7,859 bases of DNA. It comes from JBMNOI01 sp050942995. GTDB lineage: Bacteria; Chloroflexota; Anaerolineae; UBA1429. Below, piece by piece: positions 1 through 5,998 of the stretch. Position numbers and translations under genes: made by a program. A model generated the notes under the pieces. The model made no database searches. It saw nothing but the letters and a program-made list of their open reading frames with translations, and had not been told where the DNA came from. How positions within the stretch are numbered: the first letter of the stretch is position 1; each line of letters opens with the position of its first letter. Location of the stretch: positions 1-7,859 of the forward strand of contig JBMNOI010000152.1 of NCBI GenBank assembly GCA_050942995.1. The letters are read 5' to 3'.

Positions 1-570
1 TGGCTCCACAGGCTCTCCGGCATATTCCCAGATCACCGTGCGCAGCTTGTACTCTTCATGGAACGTCAATCCATGATCGATGCACCAGATGCGCTCCCCG
101 TCACTGCTCTGCAACAGGTGCCCGCTCTTGCGATCGGCGTTATTGACGGCATAATCGAAAAGCGCCACCCGCCGAAACGCAACGTCGAACTCGGGCCGAT
201 AGCGCAGGGTGAAATAGTGTTCCTCAGGATCGGCATCGACAAAAAGTTGTACCGAGCCGATGCCGTAAGGTCCCTCACGCAACACCACCGGCGGAATATC
301 GGGCCAGCCCAGATCGCGACTCAACTCGTATGTCGCCACCTCGCGCCGACATAGCGTCCCCGCATCGAAATCCCACAGCGGTTGCTCGCCCTGGGCCGGC
401 TTGTACACCGCCGGGGTTTCGAGTTCTCCATCACGCACCATGGCGATAAAGGTGGAATTGGAGCTCCAGAGCACCCGCCCCAGCAGCTCTATCTCACCCT
501 GCGTCAAAAGCTCGATCACGCGCTCCAGGTTCACACCGGATTCGAAAATGTCCGGCCTTTTATCACTCAA
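1..570 (-). CDS. SCO1664-family PI3/PI4-kinase-like protein (C-terminus cut by window edge)
   Basis: The first 190 residues are visible; the family is about 250 residues long, so roughly 60 C-terminal residues lie beyond the left edge. I translated this frame by hand. Seen: a conserved VYKP lysine (K57, possible nucleotide-binding lysine), then PLWDFDAGTL (64-73), REVATYELSR (76-85), a catalytic-loop-like NNADRK (143-148) and IDHG (164-167), which stands where kinases of the PI3/PI4 and HipA type have their metal-binding DFG/IDHG. This matches the SCO1664 family (TIGR03843), known from Actinobacteria and Chloroflexi, whose function is unknown. The start is TTG at 570, which shares TTGA with the stop codon of the DUF3090 gene, so the two are translationally coupled; a GTG at 534 is a weaker alternative. 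A phosphomutase-like third member of this known trio is not in the window. Kinase activity is inference only. Confidence 0.85.
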   Translation of the reverse strand, partial: MSDKRPDIFESGVNLERVIELLTQGEIELLGRVLWSSNSTFIAMVRDGELETPAVYKPAQGEQPLWDFDAGTLCRREVATYELSRDLGWPDIPPVVLREGPYGIGSVQLFVDADPEEHYFTLRYRPEFDVAFRRVALFDYAVNNADRKSGHLLQSSDGERIWCIDHGLTFHEEYKLRTVIWEYAGEPVEP

Positions 571-1103
571 TACTCTACGGCCTCTGTCGAATGTCCGTTA
601 CTGCGCGGACAAAAATGGCCGTCCGGATCGATTGGACGCTGGCAGAGGGGGCAAATCGGACGACCACTGGCTACAATCTCGTATGCGTGGCGGCTGAGGG
701 CCCGCATCTGCCCCGGGCTGGCCCACAGACGCGCCACCGCCGACGGCTCTTCCTCCAGAGATAGTTCTTCGACAATGACGACGATCATGCTCGATTCGGG
801 ATCATATGCAAGGCCGATCTGCCCTGCGACAAACACCGGCTCGACAGGCTCTTGAATATCGAGATCGCCCGAGGACGGCTCCTCCAGACCGGACATTGGG
901 CGCACCTCGCGCTGCTCCAGCTCCTCGAGAATCTGGTCGGCTCCCTGAGCCAGAGCATACACCTGCTGCTTCTCCAGCTTGAGGCTGATGGTTTGTTCCC
1001 CCTGACTGGCCTGCAGGTAGAACACGCGGCTTCCGGGGCGCCCTATGGCCCCCACTGTGATCCGCGTCACCGGGTTCAATTCGTACACTTCTTCGTCCAT
1101 CAT
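567..1103 (-). CDS. DUF3090 family protein (TIGR03847-like)
   Basis: A 178-residue protein of unknown function. Seen: an N-terminal DEEVYELNPVTRITVGAIG segment followed by GSRVFYLQAS (25-34), a middle acidic linker (about 72-90), and a C-terminal zinc-ribbon-like end, GRPICPLC (147-154) ... DGHFCPRSNGH (161-171), with C151, C154, H163 and C165 as possible ligands. This is the DUF3090 signature, and the length fits the family. The start is the ATG at 1103 (MMDEEV), preceded by GAGGGG seven bases upstream; a GTG at 1148 in the same frame would add 15 residues but has no such site and no family support. It is the first gene of a two-gene unit and overlaps the SCO1664-family gene by four bases. 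The constant pairing suggests the two proteins act together, perhaps as kinase and partner, but this is unproven. Confidence 0.9.
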   Translation of the reverse strand: MMDEEVYELNPVTRITVGAIGRPGSRVFYLQASQGEQTISLKLEKQQVYALAQGADQILEELEQREVRPMSGLEEPSSGDLDIQEPVEPVFVAGQIGLAYDPESSMIVVIVEELSLEEEPSAVARLWASPGQMRALSRHAYEIVASGRPICPLCQRPIDPDGHFCPRSNGHSTEAVEY

Positions 1104-1192
1104 ATCGAATCCCCTCAATTGAGCATGACTGTTTGCCGTAAAGCCCACCCCGAGAGATGGCCCTCACCGTTCATCGAAGCGTATCCATCGTC

Positions 1193-1221
1193 ATCATAGC
1201 CTGCCCGCACACCCTCGTCAA
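1193..1221 (-). promoter_or_regulatory. Sigma-70-type promoter of the DUF3090 unit
   Basis: On the minus strand TTGACG (1221-1216) is followed by exactly 17 bases and TATGAT (1198-1193). Both boxes match the consensus at five of six positions. Transcription would begin near 1186, giving a leader of about 83 bases before the ATG at 1103. A second, weaker candidate is an extended -10 (TGG followed by GATAAT, 1266-1258) further upstream. Confidence 0.7.
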
Positions 1222-1361
1222 CAAAAATACCGGGGCGATCCCCTTCGAAAAACGAACATTATCCCACGACTGTCCGATCCGATGCCGGGAGCCTGCGGAC
1301 GACTCTACTCAATCCCCACCAACCAAAGGGCTATTTACCGATCACCGGGGACCGTTCCCAT
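1222..1361. other. Intergenic DNA without a recognisable gene
   Basis: This is part of the 331-base gap between the DUF3090 start (1103) and the thioredoxin reductase stop (1435). The short frames here have no ribosome binding site and no family resemblance. Visible details are a small perfect palindrome, GGGGCGATCCCC (1232-1243), just upstream of the DUF3090 -35 box, and the possible extended -10 at 1258-1266. I see no RNA gene or riboswitch that I can name. Confidence 0.5.
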
Positions 1362-1408
1362 AAAAGAAAAGGAGCTACTTGAGACGCGACACTGAACGTG
1401 TCGCGTCT
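1362..1408 (-). terminator. Probable terminator after thioredoxin reductase
   Basis: An 11-bp perfect inverted repeat, AGACGCGACAC (1382-1392) and GTGTCGCGTCT (1398-1408) with a 5-base loop, lies 26 bases past the thioredoxin reductase stop codon. On the minus strand a T-rich run (TTTTCTTTT, 1370-1362) follows, but 11 bases after the stem, so it is not a textbook intrinsic terminator. The plus side has no T run at all. Confidence 0.55.
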
Positions 1409-1434
1409 TGAAAGCAGCCCCACGTTGAAACGAT

Positions 1435-2475
1435 CTATGCCTTGTCGTACGAACTCATATGGGCTCTTTGCCGCTCCTGCGCCTCGTACTCTTGCTCGGA
1501 CAGGAAACGCTCAGCCTCAATAGCGGCCGCCGCACCCGCCCCGGCTGCAACCACCACCTGCCGGAACCATGGGTCCTGCACATCGCCGGCCGCATACACA
1601 CCGGGCACGCTGGTGCGCTGGCGCTTGTCCGTTACGATATACCCGTCGGAGGTCAGCTCGAGCTGTCCCTTGAACAGTTGCGTATTGGGGATGAGCCCGA
1701 TATAGACAAAGACGCCATCACACGGAATCACGTTCTCCTCCTCAGTGACGACGTTACGCACCCGCACACCCGTCACCGAGTTTTCTCCGAGGATCTCTTC
1801 TACCACGGTGTCATAAACGAAACGAATCTTTTCGTTGGACCTGGCGCGACTCTGCAACAGAGCGTTGGCCCGCAGCTTGTCGCGCCGATGAACGATGATC
1901 ACTTCTTTGGCAAAGCGGGTCAGATAGAGCCCCTCATCCAGCGCGCTATCTCCTCCCCCGACCACCACCACCGTCTTGTCTTTGTAAAAGTAACCATCGC
2001 ACGTCGCGCAAAACGACACTCCACGGCCGATAAAGCGCTGTTCGCCCGGCACCCCTAACCGGCGCGCCGAGGTACCGGTGCATATGATCAGGCTCCGGGC
2101 GTGAAACGTCGGCCCGTGCGTCTTGATCTCGAACGGATACTTGTCCAGAGCGACCGATACAACCTCTTCATAGTCGATCTCGGCGCCAAAACGCTTGGCC
2201 TGATTCGCCATCTGCTCGGCCAGTGCCATCCCGCCGATCCCCTCAGGATACCCGGGATAGTTCTCCATCTCATCGGTGGTGGCAGCCTGTCCGCCAAAGG
2301 TCTGACCGACCAGAATCAGCGGTTTGACCTGTGCGCGAGCGGCGTACAATCCGGCTGTAAGGCCGGCCGGTCCGGCGCCGATGATGATCAGATCGCGTTC
2401 GATCTCCTTAGGGCCGTCTGACTCATTGCCCTGCTGCAGCCGACTCAGGTCCAATGATAGTGGGATTCCGGTCAT
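1435..2475 (-). CDS. trxB: Thioredoxin reductase (NADPH, FAD-dependent)
   Basis: Reduces thioredoxin-like partners with NADPH in the cytoplasm. The 346 residues show the full low-molecular-weight thioredoxin reductase layout: FAD-binding GAGPAGL (33-39), GGQAATTDEMENYPG (61-75), the redox pair CATC (156-159), NADPH-binding GGGDSALDE (173-181) with HRRDKLRA (196-203) as the NADP phosphate site, and the second FAD motif GVYAAGDV (292-299). An N-terminal extension of about 15-20 residues precedes the FAD fold compared with E. coli TrxB. The start is ATG at 2475, behind GGAGGGAGG; a longer frame beginning at 2535 is excluded because it starts upstream of the predicted transcription start. The gene lies downstream of the AOR gene but has its own promoter and a palindrome in its leader. 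No thioredoxin gene is in the window, so its true partner is open. Confidence 0.95.
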   Translation of the reverse strand: MTGIPLSLDLSRLQQGNESDGPKEIERDLIIIGAGPAGLTAGLYAARAQVKPLILVGQTFGGQAATTDEMENYPGYPEGIGGMALAEQMANQAKRFGAEIDYEEVVSVALDKYPFEIKTHGPTFHARSLIICTGTSARRLGVPGEQRFIGRGVSFCATCDGYFYKDKTVVVVGGGDSALDEGLYLTRFAKEVIIVHRRDKLRANALLQSRARSNEKIRFVYDTVVEEILGENSVTGVRVRNVVTEEENVIPCDGVFVYIGLIPNTQLFKGQLELTSDGYIVTDKRQRTSVPGVYAAGDVQDPWFRQVVVAAGAGAAAAIEAERFLSEQEYEAQERQRAHMSSYDKA

Positions 2476-2492
2476 TACAGCCTCCCTCCAAA

Positions 2493-2509
2493 ATACCCTC
2501 AGGGGGTAT
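2493..2509. promoter_or_regulatory. Palindrome in the trxB leader, CsoR/CstR-like operator candidate
   Basis: Read on the minus strand this is ATACCCCCTGAGGGTAT: six-base arms ATACCC and GGGTAT around CCTGA. It covers about +10 to +26 of the predicted trxB transcript and ends just before the ribosome binding site. The C-tract/G-tract arrangement flanked by AT resembles operators of the CsoR/RcnR/CstR repressor family, which sense copper, other metals, or persulfides. The resemblance is from memory; no regulator gene is in the window. Confidence 0.5.
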
Positions 2510-2525
2510 AACCATCCAACAGGGC

Positions 2526-2554
2526 ATTTTATCACGCCACTCCGACATAGTCAA
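2526..2554 (-). promoter_or_regulatory. Sigma-70-type promoter of trxB
   Basis: On the minus strand TTGACT (2554-2549), a 17-base spacer, and TAAAAT (2531-2526); each box matches five of six consensus positions. It begins 24 bases after the AOR stop codon, so trxB can be transcribed independently. The predicted start is near 2519, leaving a leader of about 44 bases. Confidence 0.75.
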
Positions 2555-2577
2555 AGAGCCGCCCTTTACAGAAAGGA

Positions 2578-4695
2578 TCAGTCGGCGACATTTTCCTTCT
2601 GCCGATCCTCACGTTCCGGGTCATATCGATGCAGATCCTGCACCGGCTTCTCTGGCGGCAGCTCGGGCAGGCGGTTGCGGGCCACGGCCGCACCGACCAT
2701 CATCGGCTCGTACATATCACCCAACCCCAGCTCCTCGAGCTTGGCCAGTGAGGGCTGCCCCGTCCGTTCGCCCCAACCACGGATGCGATAATACTCGTCC
2801 AGCACCTTTGCAAACTGCTCGCGCTCCAGCGCCATGCGCGTACCGATCTCCGGGTTGATCCAGTTCTCATCGTACTCGAACGCCGGCAATACCCGCTCGT
2901 CCATCGCCCGATCGCGCCCCCAGTGACGCACCATAATGGCCCGCTCCAGATTCAGCACCCGCTCGGCGGCCCGGGTAAACTCGGCCGAATCCCATTCGAT
3001 GCCCGTTCCGGCGCGAAACAGATGGGAATCCACATCCGGCCCGTCGATATCGCCGATCCGGCAAAAGCGGTCGGGGGTATTGTAGCTATAGATCAAGGGA
3101 AACACCTGATCGTCGGTGGGCAGGCAATCCTTCATCACCGAGCGCAGACCGTGATATGCCGCCGGAATGGCTTTGCCCTCATAACCGCTCGTGGGGTCCA
3201 GCGTATCCGCCCGGCCATAGATCCTCTCACCGATGGCTCGCATATGATCCCAGGTTATCTCGGCCTCTTCATGGCGATAGGTGGAGGTAAACGGTCCCCA
3301 GTACATCACATTCTGCACATAGCCATGGGTGCTGGAGGCCGGATCACGCGTATCCATGGCCCAATGCACGGCCCCTACGATCCAGAAGGGATACACGATA
3401 TAGTTCACGAACGCCGCGTGTCCATCCCAGTGACCCGAGTAGCCCCAGCCGGTATAGTAGCGGCGCATGAGCTCGACGCCCAGGTTCAAATCCAGAGCGG
3501 CACGATAGCCGCCCTCGGCCAGCGCATCGCCCATTCCCTCGCGGTAGGCCATATCGCGCAGCATATGCACCCAGAATTCGATCGAGTACCAATCCACCGG
3601 CCGCCCGTTCATTTCGGTCAGCAGTCCTTCGCGATGGCAGGCGCGAAGCCAGGGCACGATGCCGACGATAATGTCCCAGTGGTTCAGCCCCAGGCGATTG
3701 GCGTACATATTCAGTTCCAGCGCCCCGCGCGTTCCGAAATCCCAGTCGTAAATGGGGTGCCGTCCTCCGCCACCGAATATGCCGCTCACACAGGCCAGGC
3801 CACCCGACCATTTGCGGTCAAAGTAGCATCCCTGGACATTCTCGAAATCCATCCGGCACGGGCTGGGGCAGTAGCTGGTACAGGGCGCCAGTCGAACCCT
3901 GCCGCCCCCATCGGCCTGCAGTTGCTCGTTTATGCTCTTCAGCCGCTGGCGCCGCCCACGAAAGCTGCGGACCTCCTCTCCCACGCCTCGATACAGCTCA
4001 CGCAGGCGATCGGGGTCGGCCACCGACACGGTCCCCATACCGATGGCGGATATCGCCTTGAGCTTTTTGCTGCCCATCACCGCGCCAAAGCCCCCCTGTC
4101 CGGCCACCGACGTGGTGCCCGTCTGGATGGTGGCGATACGCGAGAGTCGCTCACCGGCCGGGCCGATGGCCAGCGTCTTGGTGCCGCGCCCGAACGCATC
4201 CCGGGCCGCCTCTTGCGTCTCGATGGTATCCAGCCCCCACATCTCGTCAGCCGGCAGAATACTGACCTCATCATCGCGGATGAGGATCTGCACCGGCCGA
4301 TCGCTGGCGCCGGTGACCACCAATGCGTCATAGCCAGCCCGCTTGAGTTCATTGCCCCAATCGCCGCCGATATTGGCCCGGCTGAACCAGGGATAGGGAT
4401 AGCACTGCGGCGCAAATCCGCAGACGATGGTGCGCCCCGAATAGGGCGATCGGGTGCCCGTCAGCGCCCCCGGCACCACCATCAAGGGATTACGCGGGTC
4501 GAACTCGCCCACCGGCTCGGGATACTCTTCCCAGAGGATCCGCGCCCCCAATCCTCGAGCGCCGATAAAATCCGGCACCCAGGGCGCCGTCTCTTGCGCC
4601 CATATACGCCCGTCAGACAGGTCGACACGGAGGATGCGATTGCACCAGCCGTTCATCGAGGCATAGCGAGGTAACGAAACCGTGATCCCTTTCAA
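2578..4695 (-). CDS. Aldehyde:ferredoxin oxidoreductase family protein (tungsten/molybdenum bis-pterin enzyme)
   Basis: Members oxidise aldehydes (or reduce acids) with ferredoxin, using a tungstopterin and one [4Fe-4S] cluster. The 705 residues are longer than the roughly 600 of Pyrococcus AOR. Seen: NGWCNRILRVDLSDGRI (15-31), the first pterin signature GARGLGARILWEE (45-57), SRANIGGDWGNELKRAGYD (105-123), EMWGLDTIET (151-160) and the second pterin signature GQGGFGAVMGSKKLKAI (199-215). Cluster cysteines are C272, C276 and C280 (spacing C-x3-C-x3-C instead of the common C-x2-C-x3-C) and perhaps C524 in MKDCLPTDD. The start is TTG at 4695, eight bases after GAGGAG; the ATG at 4656 fits the usual family N-terminus better but lacks a binding site, so either is possible. 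It sits 98 bases behind the larC-like gene, with no clear promoter of its own, and has no small ferredoxin subunit beside it. The substrate cannot be told. Confidence 0.9.
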   Translation of the reverse strand: MKGITVSLPRYASMNGWCNRILRVDLSDGRIWAQETAPWVPDFIGARGLGARILWEEYPEPVGEFDPRNPLMVVPGALTGTRSPYSGRTIVCGFAPQCYPYPWFSRANIGGDWGNELKRAGYDALVVTGASDRPVQILIRDDEVSILPADEMWGLDTIETQEAARDAFGRGTKTLAIGPAGERLSRIATIQTGTTSVAGQGGFGAVMGSKKLKAISAIGMGTVSVADPDRLRELYRGVGEEVRSFRGRRQRLKSINEQLQADGGGRVRLAPCTSYCPSPCRMDFENVQGCYFDRKWSGGLACVSGIFGGGGRHPIYDWDFGTRGALELNMYANRLGLNHWDIIVGIVPWLRACHREGLLTEMNGRPVDWYSIEFWVHMLRDMAYREGMGDALAEGGYRAALDLNLGVELMRRYYTGWGYSGHWDGHAAFVNYIVYPFWIVGAVHWAMDTRDPASSTHGYVQNVMYWGPFTSTYRHEEAEITWDHMRAIGERIYGRADTLDPTSGYEGKAIPAAYHGLRSVMKDCLPTDDQVFPLIYSYNTPDRFCRIGDIDGPDVDSHLFRAGTGIEWDSAEFTRAAERVLNLERAIMVRHWGRDRAMDERVLPAFEYDENWINPEIGTRMALEREQFAKVLDEYYRIRGWGERTGQPSLAKLEELGLGDMYEPMMVGAAVARNRLPELPPEKPVQDLHRYDPEREDRQKENVAD

Positions 4696-4728
4696 CGTGT
4701 CTGCTCCTCAAGAGTTATCCAACCCGCT

Positions 4729-4750
4729 GATTACCGGTATACCCGCAATC
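4729..4750. promoter_or_regulatory. 22-bp imperfect palindrome upstream of the AOR gene
   Basis: Centred on GGTATACC (4736-4743) with outer arms GATT (4729-4732) and AATC (4747-4750); nine of eleven half-positions are symmetric. It lies 34-55 bases before the AOR start codon and after the larC-like stop. It could be a dimer operator or, in the transcript, a hairpin (one mismatch, one G-U pair). No T run follows, so it is not a terminator. Confidence 0.35.
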
Positions 4751-4793
4751 CCAAATCTGGTTGATCAGAAACCGTCGTACCCGAACCTTGCGC

Positions 4794-5690
4794 CTAGTGC
4801 TCGTGCGTATGATCCTGCTCGTCAGGCTCATGGTAATGGTGATGATGATGATCATGATCATCATCATCGTGGGGATGCGCATGCGTGTGTCCCCCCTCAT
4901 GGTCATGAGGATGATCATGAGCGTGGTCGTGCTCGGCCGCCCGCCATCGATCCGCCGGCCCCTGTTCTTCCAGAGTCTCGCCAATCCACACGCGCACCAT
5001 ATTGGGCCAGGCAAATTCCTTGGTACCAAACCCATAACCCACCTGATGAACCGTCATGCTGGGCCGGGAGAACCGGGCCAGAGTGGTCAGAATCGCCGCC
5101 CCCGTTGGGGTGACCAGTTCACCACGCGCTTCACCGGCCAGAATGGGTGCGCCGGCTGAGGCCAGCAGGTTCAAGGTGGCCGGGGCCGGCACCGGCAACA
5201 GGCCATGCTCTGTGCGCACCGTGCCCGATCCCACAGGCAGCGCCGAGGCGTACACCTCTTCGATGTCGAGATGGTGCGCCGCCCAGCAAAAGCCGACGAT
5301 GTCGACCAGCGCATCAATCGCGCCCACCTCGTGAAAATGTACTTCGTCCACTGTGGTGCCGTGCACCTGAGCCTCGGCCTCGGCCAGGCGGGTGAACACC
5401 CTCATGCTGGCTTCGATCACCGGCTCGGGCAGGTCACTCTCTTCGACGATGTAGCGCACTGCGTGCAGATTTCGCGCAGGACGGTCATGCCCTTGATCCA
5501 GCACGTCGAACTTGCTTCCGCTGATGCCGTGCCGCACCTGCTTGACGAGAGTCACCTCGTAATCGGGCAGCTTGAGCAAAGCCAACGCGGTGCGCAACGC
5601 ATCGATATCGACGCCCGCATCCAACCACGCGCCCAGCAGCATGTCTCCGCTGGCGCCGGAGAAACAATCAAAGTAGGCAATTCGTGTCAA
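4794..5690 (-). CDS. larC: LarC1-like nickel-pincer cofactor protein with a histidine-rich tail
   Basis: LarC inserts nickel, using CTP, into the pincer cofactor of lactate racemase (LarA) and relatives. The 298 residues begin with the diagnostic TRIAYFDCFSGASGDM (2-17) and continue with VHFHEVGAIDALVDIVG (117-133), LPVGSGTVRTEHGLLPVPAP (151-170), GELVTPTGAAIL (190-201) and GYGFGTKEFAWPNMVRV (218-234). Full LarC proteins are about 400 residues, with a C-terminal LarC2 domain; here the protein ends after LarC1 with residues 254-298, which hold 20 His and 14 acidic residues. The histidine insert usually found near residue 75-85 is missing. In Lactobacillus plantarum LarC2 is joined by a ribosomal frameshift, but only 98 bases separate this stop from the AOR start, too few for LarC2. 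The start is TTG at 5690 behind GAGGTG, fixed by the conserved N-terminus. larA, larB and larE are not in view, so a nickel storage or delivery role is also possible. Confidence 0.85.
   Translation of the reverse strand: MTRIAYFDCFSGASGDMLLGAWLDAGVDIDALRTALALLKLPDYEVTLVKQVRHGISGSKFDVLDQGHDRPARNLHAVRYIVEESDLPEPVIEASMRVFTRLAEAEAQVHGTTVDEVHFHEVGAIDALVDIVGFCWAAHHLDIEEVYASALPVGSGTVRTEHGLLPVPAPATLNLLASAGAPILAGEARGELVTPTGAAILTTLARFSRPSMTVHQVGYGFGTKEFAWPNMVRVWIGETLEEQGPADRWRAAEHDHAHDHPHDHEGGHTHAHPHDDDDHDHHHHHYHEPDEQDHTHEH
4830..4869. repeat. Low-complexity ATG/ATC repeat coding the poly-histidine stretch
   Basis: Near-trinucleotide repeats of ATG and ATC (plus-strand view) encode the five consecutive histidines H281-H285 and the neighbouring Asp/His run of the LarC-like protein. 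Such DNA can change length by replication slippage, so the tail length may vary between strains. Confidence 0.6.
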
Positions 5691-5741
5691 TCTGCTACAC
5701 CTCGCAGGATTTCGTGCTTTTATCGATCATCAACGCGCTCT

Positions 5742-5771
5742 ATCTTATGCGATGCATCGGCAGTCGGTCAA
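5742..5771 (-). promoter_or_regulatory. Probable promoter of the larC-like gene
   Basis: On the minus strand TTGACC (5771-5766), an 18-base spacer and TAAGAT (5747-5742). The -35 box matches five of six positions, the -10 box four. Transcription would start near 5735, about 45 bases before the TTG start codon, and would be insulated from the tRNA by the terminator just upstream. Confidence 0.55.
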
Positions 5772-5815
5772 GTAGCCGTTCCGTCCTGCCGGTCGGTTCG
5801 GAAGAGAGGAGCCTG

Positions 5816-5855
5816 ATAAATAAAAAGGGCTATGACTTGATAGTCACAGCCCTTT
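5816..5855 (-). terminator. Intrinsic terminator of the tRNA-Asp unit
   Basis: On the minus strand a 14-bp stem (5855-5842 with 5837-5824, one G-U pair, loop of four) is followed by TTTTTATTTAT. It begins eight bases after the tRNA end, a textbook rho-independent terminator. Confidence 0.9.
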
Positions 5856-5862
5856 CACTCTG

Positions 5863-5936
5863 CGGAGGCGACGGGGATCGAACCCGCGATCTCCGGCTTG
5901 ACAGGCCGACATGTTAGACCACTACACCACGCCTCC
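5863..5936 (-). tRNA. tRNA-Asp (anticodon GTC)
   Basis: A 74-base cloverleaf. Acceptor arms GGAGGCG and CGCCTCC pair fully; the D stem is GTGT/ACAT, the anticodon stem TCGGC/GCCGG with loop CTGTCAA, giving GTC. The T arm is GCGGG-TTCGAAC-CCCGT. The discriminator base is G, as expected for aspartate. The CCA end is not encoded (GCA follows), so it must be added by a nucleotidyltransferase. It forms a single-gene unit with its own promoter and terminator. Confidence 0.97.
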
Positions 5937-5948
5937 TGATACTCTGAC

Positions 5949-5977
5949 ATGATACCACGCTTTGGCTCAAAGGCCAA
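5949..5977 (-). promoter_or_regulatory. Promoter of tRNA-Asp
   Basis: On the minus strand TTGGCC (5977-5972), a 17-base spacer and TATCAT (5954-5949); four and five of six consensus matches. The -10 box ends 12 bases before the mature tRNA 5' end, so the 5' leader is only a few bases. A short inverted repeat, TTTGGC and GCCAAA, overlaps the -35 box and lies just past the stop of the upstream gene. Confidence 0.6.
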
Positions 5978-5998
5978 AAATCGTCTTGCTGTTACGGG

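Noticed and set aside
1157..1363. A 68-codon plus-strand frame in the intergenic gap
   Set aside because: No ribosome binding site, no recognisable motif, and it runs opposite to the DUF3090 promoter.
2476..2535. A 20-residue longer start for thioredoxin reductase
   Set aside because: Its start codon lies upstream of the -10 box at 2526-2531 and would not be in the transcript; ATG 2475 has a strong ribosome binding site.
2563..2576. Small hairpin CCTTT/AAAGG after the AOR stop codon
   Set aside because: Only five base pairs with no T run; too weak to call a terminator.
2923..4674. A 583-codon open frame on the plus strand
   Set aside because: It lies wholly antisense to the AOR gene, whose motifs are unmistakable; long antisense frames are common opposite GC-rich genes with strong third-position bias, and its translation shows no family motif.
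4696..4793. A frameshifted LarC2 continuation as in Lactobacillus plantarum
   Set aside because: The downstream frames end within the 98-base gap and contain no LarC2 motif.
4794..4931. The histidine-rich stretch as a non-coding repeat or a cloning tag
   Set aside because: It is in frame with LarC1, mixed with Asp and Glu and coded by both CAT and CAC, which fits a natural metal-binding tail.
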